A stretch of DNA of 64,000 nt. Origin: JBDRMV01 sp043825615 (GTDB lineage: Bacteria > CG03). Made by a program: the position numbers and the translations under genes. A model generated the notes under the pieces. It made no database searches, had not been told where the DNA came from, and was given only the letters and a program-made list of their open reading frames with translations. Positions 1-9,162 of this stretch are shown here, piece after piece. The DNA lies in contig JBDRRS010000013.1 of assembly GCA_043825615.1 (NCBI GenBank), positions 1-64,000 on the forward strand. The letters run 5' to 3'. How positions within the stretch are numbered: the stretch's first letter is position 1; every line of letters starts with the position of its first letter.

Positions 1-86
1 AAAATAACGCAGAGCCTTACCAGTAAAGCGGTAACAAATAAAATCGCCAGGAAGTTCTTTTCCCTTTCAAGAAAGTTAAGGTTCAT
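1..86 (-). CDS. N-terminus of a membrane protein, truncated by the window edge
   Basis: Only the first 28 or so codons are visible. A hydrophilic start (MNLNFLEREKN) is followed by a hydrophobic stretch (FLAILFVTALLVRL) that looks like a first membrane segment. The ATG overlaps the TGA stop of the upstream gene as ATGA, which implies translational coupling in the polysaccharide operon. Several membrane glycosyltransferases of this type occur in the locus, so a GT-C enzyme or polymerase is possible. Too little is present to assign a family. Confidence 0.55.
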   Translation of the reverse strand, partial: MNLNFLEREKNFLAILFVTALLVRLCVI

Positions 87-1066
87 TTTTTTATTGACGT
101 AACCATTGTTTCCTTTTTCCAGTGTTCTTTATACCACTCAACTGTAAAACGCAAGCCGTTTTCAAGGGATACGGCAGGTTTCCATCCTAATAATTTCATA
201 GATTTGGAATTGTCGCAGTAGAAATGTTCCGCTTCCCCCGAACGTTTTTTAATATCTCCGATTTTAAGATTAATAGGATTCCCCATTAAATTTAATATTT
301 TTTTCGCAACATCTATTATCTTATATTCTTTTCCGCTTCCAATATTAATAATTTCCCCGAAGATGTTATTTTTCATACCTGCACACAGATATGCGTTGAT
401 TATATCATCTATGTAATTTATATCCCGCGTCTGTTCTCCGGAAGTCATACTGAAATCCTTTTTTTTCAGACAATGCTCAATGATTGACGGAACGAACATA
501 TCAAACGACTGCATTGGTCCGTAAGTCAGGAATGGTCTCAAAACAACAACAGGCAAATTAAAAATTTTGTGAAACATTTGGCAATAATAAGTTATCGCTG
601 TTTTTGTTGCCGAATACGGGGAAACAGGAATTTCTCTTTGTGATTCATTAAACGGGGCCGGCCCATCGCCATATTCTTCACATGTGCCTGTGCTGACAAA
701 CGCCCTGATTTTTTTCCCTACAAAAACTTTAAGAAAATCAATCGTCCCTATTAAATCGGTTTTTATTAACTTATCTAACAAATCTATCCTTCTTTCAACA
801 TTTCTAAAACTTGCGAGATGAAAAATAATTGTCGGCTCTATGGATTTAACAGTTCCTTCTATTTTTTTTGTTTCCGCAAAATCCAAATTATAAATATTTA
901 CTTCATTAATTGTATCTTTCAGTCGCCATAAGTTACTGTCTTTCCGAACAAAAATACTTGTTTTAGCCCCATACTCCAATAGTTTTTTTGTCAAATGGGA
1001 ACCGATGAAACCAGATGCTCCCGTTACAAGAACTGATTCGTTTTTGTAGAAATTTTCTATTCCCAT
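83..1066 (-). CDS. NAD-dependent sugar epimerase/reductase (extended SDR), probable CDP-sugar tailoring enzyme
   Basis: This 327-residue cytoplasmic short-chain dehydrogenase has the N-terminal Rossmann motif VTGASGFIGSHL (residues 14-25) and a YSATK catalytic Tyr-x3-Lys motif near residue 150. It lies directly downstream of RfbF, RfbG and RfbH homologues. By context it is a candidate for the final 4-keto reduction or 2-epimerisation of a CDP-3,6-dideoxyhexose (abequose, paratose or tyvelose type). The SDR family is clear; the exact sugar is inference. The start overlaps the end of the cytidylyltransferase gene by 10 nt. Confidence 0.8.
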   Translation of the reverse strand: MGIENFYKNESVLVTGASGFIGSHLTKKLLEYGAKTSIFVRKDSNLWRLKDTINEVNIYNLDFAETKKIEGTVKSIEPTIIFHLASFRNVERRIDLLDKLIKTDLIGTIDFLKVFVGKKIRAFVSTGTCEEYGDGPAPFNESQREIPVSPYSATKTAITYYCQMFHKIFNLPVVVLRPFLTYGPMQSFDMFVPSIIEHCLKKKDFSMTSGEQTRDINYIDDIINAYLCAGMKNNIFGEIINIGSGKEYKIIDVAKKILNLMGNPINLKIGDIKKRSGEAEHFYCDNSKSMKLLGWKPAVSLENGLRFTVEWYKEHWKKETMVTSIKK

Positions 1067-1851
1067 ATTTTCCAGGGCGCTTTTCCTTTATCCCAAAGTT
1101 TATTGAGCAGTAAAAAATCCCTCATCGTATCCATACACTGCCAAAAACCATTGTGCCAATAAAACATAAGTTCGGCATCTCGGGCAAGCATTTCCAGCGG
1201 TTCTTTTTCTAAAGCGCAATTTTCATCTTTTGATAGATATTTGAATACTTTGCGACTAAATACAAAAAAACCGCCGTTGATTATACCTCCCGATACTTGC
1301 GATTTCTCGCTGAACTTCGCCACTTTTTTCCCGTCCACGATCAATTCACCAAATCGGGCAGGCGGTCTGACGCCGGTAACAGTTGCCGCTTTTTTATGAG
1401 CAATGTGGAAATCCATCAATTTCCTAATATTAATATTTGCGACACCATCCCCGTAAGTTAAGAAAAAATGCGGAGAATTTATTAGATTTTCAATCTTTTT
1501 AATTCTTGCGCCGGTCATTGTTTCCAAACCGGTATTTACCAATGTGATTTTCCAATTTTCAGTGGACTTCTTCTTAAAAAACGATATTTTTTCGACTTCA
1601 CCCGTTTCAATACTAAAATCACTGTTTATCACTCTATACCTTAAAAAATAATCCTTTATAATCTCTCCTTTATACCCGAGACATATAATAAAATTTTTGA
1701 AACCATAATAAGCATAAATTTTAATTATGTGCCAGAGAATAGGTTTATTGCCTATTTGCACCATTGGTTTTGGTTTAAATTCCGTCTGCTCTCTTAAACG
1801 CATTCCCATTCCGCCCGCAAGTATTACTACTGGAATTTCATTTAGTTTCAT
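1057..1851 (-). CDS. rfbF: Glucose-1-phosphate cytidylyltransferase
   Basis: Makes CDP-glucose from CTP and glucose 1-phosphate, the entry step to CDP-3,6-dideoxyhexoses of O-antigens. The nucleotide-binding motif LAGGMGMRL (residues 11-19) is followed by KPKPM (26-30) and then GNKPILWHI, the RfbF pattern. At 264 residues it matches the usual family length of about 257. Downstream comes the SDR gene and upstream a glycosyltransferase gene, with overlaps at both ends. RfbG and RfbH homologues in the same operon support the assignment. Confidence 0.92.
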   Translation of the reverse strand: MKLNEIPVVILAGGMGMRLREQTEFKPKPMVQIGNKPILWHIIKIYAYYGFKNFIICLGYKGEIIKDYFLRYRVINSDFSIETGEVEKISFFKKKSTENWKITLVNTGLETMTGARIKKIENLINSPHFFLTYGDGVANINIRKLMDFHIAHKKAATVTGVRPPARFGELIVDGKKVAKFSEKSQVSGGIINGGFFVFSRKVFKYLSKDENCALEKEPLEMLARDAELMFYWHNGFWQCMDTMRDFLLLNKLWDKGKAPWKIWE

Positions 1852-2827
1852 CGGTTTTCTTCTCCTTGTTATCCGAATGCGTATATTCCTCTCTGACTAA
1901 AAATAAAGGCCGCCGTTTTACCTCGACATATAATTTACCAATGTATTCGCCAATAAGCCCCAAGAAGAACAACTGCACTCCACCTATGAAAAAAATCGGC
2001 AGTACGGTTGACGCCCATCCCGGCACTACATTCGTAAAGATTTTTATATAGAGAACCCATAAAGCGCCGACTAATCCCAAAAAGAAGAAAATCACGCCCG
2101 TTACCGATGAAATCTTCAAAGGAACATATGAAAATGAAACAATTCCGTCTGTTGCTAATGAGAACAGTTCTAAAGCTCCAAATTTTGATTTACCGGCTTT
2201 CCTTCTTTCCCTCTTATATTTGACGATTGCATATCTTGATTCCAACTGTAGAATCATGCCCCGTATGAAACGATTTCTCTCGGGCAACTTATTGAATTCG
2301 TTAACCAGCGCACCTGACATAAGCCTAAAATCTCCGTGATTGTAAACTATGTTTACACCCAAAAATTTCAAAAATCTATAGTACATTCCGGAAAAAAATC
2401 TTTTGCATACGCAATCAACACTGCGATTCTCCCGCACACCAAGCACTAAATCATATCCTTTTTTATACCATTCCAGCATCTCTTTTATTTTTTCAGGAGG
2501 GTCCTGTAAATCTGCATCTATCGTAATTACCACATCCCCCCGGGCATGAAAGAGCCCCGCTGTTATAGAACCTTGATAATCAAAATTTGCTCTTAGTGAT
2601 ATAATTCTGGTGTGTTCGTCGAGCGCAAAAATGTTTTTCAGCACTTCTAAAGTGGAATCGGTCGAACCGTTATCAACAAAAATAATTTCATAGTTCGAAA
2701 TGTCCTTTGAAAAAAGTAAACTTTCAAGAACCTCTGTTAACCTATAATGCGTGATTTTTAGCGGCTCTTCTTCATTATGACACGGAACGACTATGGATAA
2801 TAATTCTATTTTCCTTAACATTTGCAT
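1838..2827 (-). CDS. Polyprenyl-phosphate-type family 2 glycosyltransferase with two C-terminal membrane helices
   Basis: Residues 10-210 form a GT2 domain starting LLSIVVPCHNEEE, with the metal-binding DAD (104-106, in TIDADLQDP). Two C-terminal hydrophobic segments (about 235-262 and 270-300) are followed by a basic tail. This is the layout of GtrB/ArnC/DPM1-like enzymes that load a sugar onto undecaprenyl phosphate at the inner membrane. Its place between rfbF and rfbH suggests a role in making a lipid-linked sugar for the glycan. The donor sugar cannot be read from sequence. Confidence 0.85.
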   Translation of the reverse strand: MQMLRKIELLSIVVPCHNEEEPLKITHYRLTEVLESLLFSKDISNYEIIFVDNGSTDSTLEVLKNIFALDEHTRIISLRANFDYQGSITAGLFHARGDVVITIDADLQDPPEKIKEMLEWYKKGYDLVLGVRENRSVDCVCKRFFSGMYYRFLKFLGVNIVYNHGDFRLMSGALVNEFNKLPERNRFIRGMILQLESRYAIVKYKRERRKAGKSKFGALELFSLATDGIVSFSYVPLKISSVTGVIFFFLGLVGALWVLYIKIFTNVVPGWASTVLPIFFIGGVQLFFLGLIGEYIGKLYVEVKRRPLFLVREEYTHSDNKEKKTDETK

Positions 2828-2840
2828 TTAGTAATCACAT

Positions 2841-4148
2841 TCAATATTTACCTAAAAATCTGTCAAGCACTTTATGAATATACCTCATTTTCACTTCATT
2901 GATACCCGGATATACTCCCATCCAGAAAAGATTCTTCATAACCTCATCCGTATTTTTCAATGTCCCGAAAACACGATGTTTTATTCTGCTATATGCCGGC
3001 TGCCTCAATAGATTCGCGCCGAAAAGCATTCGAGTTGCAATCCTGTTTTTCTCTAAATAACTCACCATGTCTCTTCTTGAAAAAGGCGCGCATTTCTTTA
3101 CCAATACGGGGAAGCCAAACCAACTCGGTTCAGCGTTTCTTGTCGGTTGCGGTAAAGACAAATATTTCCTGTATTTTTCAAAATAGTCATAAAGCAAAAG
3201 GAAATTTTTTTTCCTTTCTTTTATAAATCGGGGCAGTTTCGCCAACTGGGCAACGCCGACTGCCGCTTGCATATCCGTTATTTTCAAATTGTATCCGATG
3301 TGCGAATAAATATATTTGTGGTCATAACCAAAAGGAAGTTTTCCTAATTGCCTGGAAAATCTTCTTTTGCAGGTATTGTCCTTTCCAGGTTTGCACCAAC
3401 AATCACGTCCCCAGTCCCGAAAGGATAGAACAATCCGCCGCAATAACGGGTCATCGGTTAAAACCGCTCCTCCTTCCCCCATGGTTATATGATGGGCCGG
3501 ATAAAAACTACAGGTGGAGATACATCCAAAACTTCCTGTATATTTACTTCTGTATTTGGAACCCAGCGAATCGCAATTATCCTCAATAAACCACAAGTTG
3601 TTTTTCTTTGCAATTTTTAAAATTTTGTCAACATTTACCGGATTTCCAAGCGTATGCGCGACAAAAATTGCTTTAGACCTCTTGCTCAAAGCATTTTCAA
3701 TGTTTTCGACCTTTATATTGTAATTTTCCAAATTGATATCTATAAATACCGGCACCAAATTATTTTGAATTATGGGATTAAGCGTCGTAGGAAAACCACA
3801 GGCGGTGGTAATCACTTCGTCGCCTTCTTTCAAACGACGCTCTTTTAACAGGGGTGACGTAAGAGCGGATATTGCGAGAAGGTTTGCGGAAGAACCCGAA
3901 TTTGTCAACATACAATATCTTACGCCGATATATTTTGCGAATTTTTTTTCAAATTCTAACGCATATTTTCCTGCTGTTAGCCAGAATTCCAAAGAAGCAT
4001 CTACAAGATTTAGAATTTCTTTTTCGTCATAAATCCTGCCTGCATAATGGACAGGGGATTTGCCGGAAATAAATTTATCATTACTGCTTTCTTTTCTTAC
4101 CAGCGACCTGATTTTTTTCAGGACCTCCTTTTTTAATTCTTTCTCCAT
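2841..4148 (-). CDS. rfbH: CDP-6-deoxy-4-keto-glucose 3-dehydratase (E1)
   Basis: This PMP-dependent, iron-sulfur dehydratase (435 residues) removes the C3 hydroxyl of CDP-4-keto-6-deoxyglucose. Fold-type I aminotransferase motifs are present (NSGSSANLLAI, IEDNCDSLGS). His219 in FYPAHHITMGEGG replaces the Schiff-base lysine, the hallmark of dehydratases in this family. The [2Fe-2S] ligand pattern C-x57-C-x-C-x7-C is complete (C192, C250, C252, C260) and is offset by a single residue from the numbering of Yersinia E1 as I recall it. It sits 5 nt from the rfbG homologue. The E3 reductase partner is not in this window. Confidence 0.95.
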   Translation of the reverse strand: MEKELKKEVLKKIRSLVRKESSNDKFISGKSPVHYAGRIYDEKEILNLVDASLEFWLTAGKYALEFEKKFAKYIGVRYCMLTNSGSSANLLAISALTSPLLKERRLKEGDEVITTACGFPTTLNPIIQNNLVPVFIDINLENYNIKVENIENALSKRSKAIFVAHTLGNPVNVDKILKIAKKNNLWFIEDNCDSLGSKYRSKYTGSFGCISTCSFYPAHHITMGEGGAVLTDDPLLRRIVLSFRDWGRDCWCKPGKDNTCKRRFSRQLGKLPFGYDHKYIYSHIGYNLKITDMQAAVGVAQLAKLPRFIKERKKNFLLLYDYFEKYRKYLSLPQPTRNAEPSWFGFPVLVKKCAPFSRRDMVSYLEKNRIATRMLFGANLLRQPAYSRIKHRVFGTLKNTDEVMKNLFWMGVYPGINEVKMRYIHKVLDRFLGKY

Positions 4149-4153
4149 AATTT

Positions 4154-5137
4154 CTACTCTATTGATTTGAAATAATTAGTATACCACTCCACCGTTTCGG
4201 CCATACCCGAACGCAAGTCGTACACCGGCGCCCATTTCAGTAATTTTCTTGCCTTTTCTGACGACAGGTACTGATTTATTATCTCACCTTTGGCTTTATT
4301 CAAAATTATCGGCTTTAGTTTTCTTTTGTTCATCAAATTAAATATTTCATTTACTACCTCAATAACCGAATATTTCTTTCCATTACTAAAATTAAATGCC
4401 TGCCCCATTATTCTGTGATTATCCATTTTTTCTGCAAGTGATATTATAGCATTCACAGCATCTTTCACATAAAAATAGTCGCGCATATACTTACCATTAC
4501 TTCTAATTACCGGCCTTTCGTTATAATAGACAGATTTGATTGCCCCGGGTATTATACGGCTAAAATTGAGATCCCCTCCCCCAAATAAATTCCCATATCT
4601 TGTAATACACACCGGAAGATTATAATGCTGGAAGTACATCTGCGCAATGAGATCGGCACAACTTTTTGAAACGTCATAAGGGTTTTTCCCGCAAAGCGCC
4701 ATATCTTCAACGTACGGCAGCTTTTTGTGTTCGCCATACGCTTTATCACTGGATGTAACAATAATCTTTTTTATCCCCCCGTTTCTTCTGCACCCCTCCA
4801 ATAATAACCAGGTGCCTCTTATATTCGATTCGTAAGTTGATAGCGGATTATTATTAGCAATTGGAACTATTGCTTGTGCGGCAAGATGAAAAACAATCTC
4901 TATTTCATATTCATTCAATATCCTTTCTATTGCGTTATACCCCTCTAATTCGCCTCTTACCACAGTGATTTTCGAAATTATATCGTCTCTGAAGAGCCTT
5001 GATTCAGGGACATAATCTCTCATTAATGTTATCACCTTTGCCTTGTTTTTTATCAATCTTTCGCATAGCCATGCCCCAAAAAATCCTGTGGCTCCCGTAA
5101 CAAAAACATTTTTGTTTTTCCAATAATCTGATTTCAT
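4154..5137 (-). CDS. rfbG: CDP-glucose 4,6-dehydratase-like SDR
   Basis: A 327-residue extended SDR with VFVTGATGFFGAWL at the N-terminus, the substrate-site motif SSDKAYGE and the catalytic YDVSK. The TGFxGxWL start and the SSDK motif resemble RfbG, which converts CDP-glucose to CDP-4-keto-6-deoxyglucose ahead of RfbH. It is somewhat shorter than the usual 355-360 residues. The assignment rests jointly on these motifs and on its position beside rfbH and near rfbF. Its ATG overlaps the TGA of the upstream gene. Confidence 0.83.
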   Translation of the reverse strand: MKSDYWKNKNVFVTGATGFFGAWLCERLIKNKAKVITLMRDYVPESRLFRDDIISKITVVRGELEGYNAIERILNEYEIEIVFHLAAQAIVPIANNNPLSTYESNIRGTWLLLEGCRRNGGIKKIIVTSSDKAYGEHKKLPYVEDMALCGKNPYDVSKSCADLIAQMYFQHYNLPVCITRYGNLFGGGDLNFSRIIPGAIKSVYYNERPVIRSNGKYMRDYFYVKDAVNAIISLAEKMDNHRIMGQAFNFSNGKKYSVIEVVNEIFNLMNKRKLKPIILNKAKGEIINQYLSSEKARKLLKWAPVYDLRSGMAETVEWYTNYFKSIE

Positions 5138-6729
5138 AAACGGCCCCTCTTTTTTGGTTCCCAGACAACCAAAGTATCCACACTATTTACATGCGGGAAA
5201 TACATTTCCATCGTCTCTTTAGGCGTATAATTGTCTCTGATTATTTTCTGCGGCACCATCCAGTTTTCAACACCCTTTTCTAAAACTATCAAATCAAATT
5301 TTCTTAACTTGACCTTTTGCGTTACAAACTCTTTGTATTTATTGTTTTGCACGATTATATCGTCTCCTCTTTTAAAAATAAATTTTAGCAACTTTGATTT
5401 TATATGCCCGCCCCAGACAAAATACCACGAATTTCCCGTATCATAAACCTTTTTGTTCTGATTAATGATAATCGGCGCTATTGCCATAGCGTGCAGAACA
5501 TCTTTTTTATTTGAAATGCGTTTGGAAATAATTTCCCAGTTTTTTAGGCGCTCGTCGTCGCTTTTAAATTCCCCCTTAAATGAATACATGCTGACCATAT
5601 TCCAGATTATCAGCAACAAAATAACCGCATAATTAATTTTTACAGCTTTTAGTTTATCAATTACAAATACGACAAAAAAGGGGGAAAGGAGCTGAAAAAA
5701 ATAACACATCCACATACCGCCCCAGCCCCCCATCTTTAAAAAAAGGACTAAAGATGAAAGGATTAAACAATATGTATTCAGCGAAATCCTTTTCAAAAAA
5801 AACGGTTCTTCCCATCTTGATAAATCCGATATCGCGTTTAGATTTTTTCTGAAATACAAAGCATTTTTCTTAAAATCCTTCAGGACTATAAAGTATATTA
5901 TTATCGCAAAAATTACCGTTAAACCGGCATTTACACGAATAAATGTAACAACTTGCTTTAAAAGCGCGCCCGCCCAGAAATCATAATAGCTGGTTATATT
6001 GTAATTCGCTAAAAAAGCATTATAAAAATACCATTCATAAACCCCGTTCATTATGAAAGCGCTCGACAGAAAAATGAACAAAGCGGATGAACCTATTATA
6101 ATGCCTCTTTTTTTTGAAACAAACAGGAATACATACGATATCACATAAAATATTCCGAGAATAAAATAGTTTTTGGTATAAAAAGCAGAAAGCCCGAGAA
6201 AAACGCTTAAAAATAACGAAACATAGGAAAACTCAAAAAAATACGGAATGAATATGCTGGCGAGAAACAAAAACAATCCAAGCCCGTCCGGTCTTGTAAG
6301 CGGCGTAACATAAAAAAGAAACGATGAATACAATATTGCCAAAGAAGCCCATTTCAGAGCAAGTGGAATTTTCAAACGGCTCATCCATAAGAAAATCAGC
6401 CAGCAGGAAAGAAGTATGGAAATACCTGCCACTGTCTTATGCACCTGGGTGGTGTTCCCGAATACTTTTGCAAAAGGATAAGAAACAAAATTATAAAACA
6501 CTCCATACACATTTGTTTCCGCCGGCTGATTTTTGAGCAGAAAAGGGTTTTCCGCTTTGATAAGTTTCTCCGTGGTCAATAGTATGGCGCCTTCATTGGG
6601 ATCTAAGGGATACGGATAAAGAATAAGTTTCAGATGGTACAGCAAAAGATTTATTAAGGTAAATGCTATGAAAACATAAAAAAGATAGATAAGTTTTCTG
6701 TTCATAAACGCTGAAATTTTATTAAGCAT
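5134..6729 (-). CDS. Polytopic membrane protein, probable GT-C-type glycosyltransferase
   Basis: 531 residues with about eleven hydrophobic segments followed by a hydrophilic C-terminal region of roughly 140 residues. The first extracytoplasmic loop holds an acidic DPNEG motif (YPLDPNEGAILL), as expected for GT-C enzymes that use polyprenyl-linked donors. No named family is recognised. Position inside the polysaccharide operon, overlapping the neighbouring genes by 4 and 8 nt, supports a role in transferring a sugar to the glycan or lipid carrier on the periplasmic side. Confidence 0.65.
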   Translation of the reverse strand: MLNKISAFMNRKLIYLFYVFIAFTLINLLLYHLKLILYPYPLDPNEGAILLTTEKLIKAENPFLLKNQPAETNVYGVFYNFVSYPFAKVFGNTTQVHKTVAGISILLSCWLIFLWMSRLKIPLALKWASLAILYSSFLFYVTPLTRPDGLGLFLFLASIFIPYFFEFSYVSLFLSVFLGLSAFYTKNYFILGIFYVISYVFLFVSKKRGIIIGSSALFIFLSSAFIMNGVYEWYFYNAFLANYNITSYYDFWAGALLKQVVTFIRVNAGLTVIFAIIIYFIVLKDFKKNALYFRKNLNAISDLSRWEEPFFLKRISLNTYCLILSSLVLFLKMGGWGGMWMCYFFQLLSPFFVVFVIDKLKAVKINYAVILLLIIWNMVSMYSFKGEFKSDDERLKNWEIISKRISNKKDVLHAMAIAPIIINQNKKVYDTGNSWYFVWGGHIKSKLLKFIFKRGDDIIVQNNKYKEFVTQKVKLRKFDLIVLEKGVENWMVPQKIIRDNYTPKETMEMYFPHVNSVDTLVVWEPKKRGRL

Positions 6730-7957
6730 TCTTGAATTTCGCCCTTATGCTCGTTAGAACTCGCTTCAGCCCGCCCCAAAAGCCCGGCACAAAAATAAAA
6801 TACCCATATCTAAATAACATAAAAAAAGTTTCAAGGGCGTATTTTAATTTTCCGTTTTTAATCAGAACAAACATATCGAATGTCAATCCGTTTATTGAGT
6901 TTTTCCTGAAATTCCTGCTTAAAAATATTTTTGTCCCAGCAAACCCCGCGCCGGATTGATGCGGGGTAAATTTTTGTTCATTTATATTTCCCTCTAATTC
7001 TTTCAAAACCTTTGGTATGGTAATTTCCGGCACATAATTAGTAATTGCTCTTTTATACGCCTTTTCAGCCATTGCTTCCCGCTCGCGGGCATTCGCAAGA
7101 TAATATTTTATTTTTTTCAGCAAGTCATATTTATTATAAAAAACATCTATTTCTTTGCCTATTTCAGCAATAAAGTTCAGGTCCGGCGTGTATTCCGCAA
7201 GGCAAAATGACTTCGTCAAAGCGCTTTCGCAATAATGCCAGCCGCTTTGCCTGACTCTGTTCAACAGCGGTTCGTCCCGGTTTATCCAATCGAGGGTATC
7301 TACTTTATTAAAATTCAAAATAATCTTACTCCTGGATAATATTTTTGAAAATTCATTCCACTCAACAAAGCCGTTTTTTGAACCGATTCCGAAGGTCTCT
7401 ATGTTAATGCCGTTTTCAATTAAAAAATTTATGTATTCCATTCTGTCATTTTGACCGCACCCTCCGATAAAACACACGTCAATATTTTTGACCGATTCAA
7501 CAGGATAATATATATTTTTACTGAAAGCGGTTAAATAAAGAATCGCGGGGACACCAAGTTTTGTATAGGCGGGAATGCTGAAATAATCGCAGGAAATAAC
7601 GGCGTCGGCAACCTGACAGTAATATTTGCTGAATGCATCAAAATACGCTTCATCGTCCCACATCCAGAAAACCAACCTTACTTTTTCTTTAAGCAATGCA
7701 TAAAACTCTACAGATAACTGATAATCTGTCGCGAAAGGAGAAGAAATAACAATATCTATTTTTTCGCCGGATATCAGGTTCATAATATTTTTTTCGAGAT
7801 TTTTAATGCCGTTCCGGTGGCAGTATTCGACAATATTAAAGCGGCGGATATTATTTAAATATTTTTTTAATTCGAAATAAAGAAAATTTAAATACTGATT
7901 CTCACCGGTTGAAAACAAATATAATATATTCTTATTTGCAAAAAATGTGTTTTGCAT
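6722..7957 (-). CDS. CgeB-like glycosyltransferase
   Basis: A 411-residue soluble protein. The second half carries the CgeB/Glyco_trans_1_2 pattern: a cysteine/serine-rich patch, then LAEYTPDLNFIAEIGKEIDVFYN and a helical region KIKYYLANAREREAMAEKAYKRA, where nucleotide-sugar is bound in this family. The first half holds a Rossmann-like region with FWMWDDEAY. It is probably a cytoplasmic GT-B glycosyltransferase of the polysaccharide pathway. Substrate is unknown. Confidence 0.72.
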   Translation of the reverse strand: MQNTFFANKNILYLFSTGENQYLNFLYFELKKYLNNIRRFNIVEYCHRNGIKNLEKNIMNLISGEKIDIVISSPFATDYQLSVEFYALLKEKVRLVFWMWDDEAYFDAFSKYYCQVADAVISCDYFSIPAYTKLGVPAILYLTAFSKNIYYPVESVKNIDVCFIGGCGQNDRMEYINFLIENGINIETFGIGSKNGFVEWNEFSKILSRSKIILNFNKVDTLDWINRDEPLLNRVRQSGWHYCESALTKSFCLAEYTPDLNFIAEIGKEIDVFYNKYDLLKKIKYYLANAREREAMAEKAYKRAITNYVPEITIPKVLKELEGNINEQKFTPHQSGAGFAGTKIFLSRNFRKNSINGLTFDMFVLIKNGKLKYALETFFMLFRYGYFIFVPGFWGGLKRVLTSIRAKFKNA

Positions 7958-7968
7958 CTCCCCCCTCT

Positions 7969-9162
7969 TTACAAATATTGCGAAAGAAATTTATCCGTCA
8001 GTTCTATGAAGTAATCAAGGTGCTTTTTCTCCAGGTTCTGATGCACTCCTATGTGAAAACCGTTGTCGCCGATATATTCGGCGTTCGGAAAGTCGCCCAA
8101 TTTATATCCCAGAAATTTAAAACCCCCGCACTGCGTCGGCATTGACGAAAAAAGATCTCTGCTGTCAACGCCGTTCTTTTCAAGATAAACGACAAATTCA
8201 TTGCGGGTAAACTTAGCTTTCTCTCCTATAATTACAGGGAAGGCGTGGGGACCGATTTCTTCAAAAGGTTCAACGTCAATCGTCCTCAAATATGGTCTGA
8301 ATTTTTCAAATTTCTCCTTGAGATAAAAGAAATTAAATCTTCTTTTCTCAAGTATTTCATTAAAAAAATCCAGATTGCCGAGACCGACGGCGGCTTCCAG
8401 TTCGTTCATCTTGCACGAGAACCCGATTCGTTCAAAAATAAATCTTATATCCTTGCCGTATTTAAACCTTACGGGACAAAAACCGTCTTTTGTATTTATC
8501 ACACATTCTTTGCATTTACAGGCTCTTCCATGAACGCGTAAAGACCTTAAAACCTCGGCAAACTCAGGTTTATTTGTGGTAATTATTCCGCCTTCAATTG
8601 TGCTGACAACATGCGCAACGTATAAACTGAAAGCCGCCATATCACCGATGGAACCGATATTTTCCCCTCTGTATTTCGCCCCGTGCGCTTCTGCGGCATC
8701 CTCTATCACATAGAGATTGTGTCTAACTGCGATTTTTTTAATTTCATCCATCTCGGCGGGTTTCCCCATAAGATGAACAGGCATTATCGCCCTGCTCCTT
8801 TCGGTAATTTTTTTCTCAATTTCTCCGGGGTCAATGTTAAGGGTATCTCTCTTAATATCCGCGAAAACGGGTTTAAAACCCGCTTGCAGAACCGAACCTC
8901 CCGTGGAAACAAAAGAGAGAGCGGGAACAATAATTTCATCTCCTCTTTTCGCTCCGAAATCATAAAGAACAGCGAGAGCCAGAGCATCGGCATCCGTTCC
9001 TGATGATACGGCAACCGCTTCCTTCACGCCGATGAGTTCCGCAAATCTCTTCTCAAACTCCCTTACAAACAGACCTCCGGAAACTCTTTCGGAGGCAAGA
9101 ATCTTTTGTATTATCTCTTTTGATTTTTCGGCAATGTTAATTGTTCCGAATGAATATTTCAT
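7969..9162 (-). CDS. E1-like PMP-dependent sugar 3-dehydratase with an atypical cysteine set (DegT/StrS family)
   Basis: A 397-residue fold-type I PLP/PMP protein with SSGTDADALAL and VIEDAAEAHGAKY. His184 (LYVAHVVSTIEGG) takes the place of the Schiff-base lysine, so it should not be a transaminase but a dehydratase like RfbH or ColD. Alignment to the RfbH in this operon puts Ala157 where the first iron-sulfur cysteine should be. Instead there are four clustered cysteines C215, C217, C220 and C229 in RACKCKECVINTKDGFC. A cluster bound by this rearranged set is inference. The gene overlaps the kinase gene as ATGA. Confidence 0.85.
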   Translation of the reverse strand: MKYSFGTINIAEKSKEIIQKILASERVSGGLFVREFEKRFAELIGVKEAVAVSSGTDADALALAVLYDFGAKRGDEIIVPALSFVSTGGSVLQAGFKPVFADIKRDTLNIDPGEIEKKITERSRAIMPVHLMGKPAEMDEIKKIAVRHNLYVIEDAAEAHGAKYRGENIGSIGDMAAFSLYVAHVVSTIEGGIITTNKPEFAEVLRSLRVHGRACKCKECVINTKDGFCPVRFKYGKDIRFIFERIGFSCKMNELEAAVGLGNLDFFNEILEKRRFNFFYLKEKFEKFRPYLRTIDVEPFEEIGPHAFPVIIGEKAKFTRNEFVVYLEKNGVDSRDLFSSMPTQCGGFKFLGYKLGDFPNAEYIGDNGFHIGVHQNLEKKHLDYFIELTDKFLSQYL

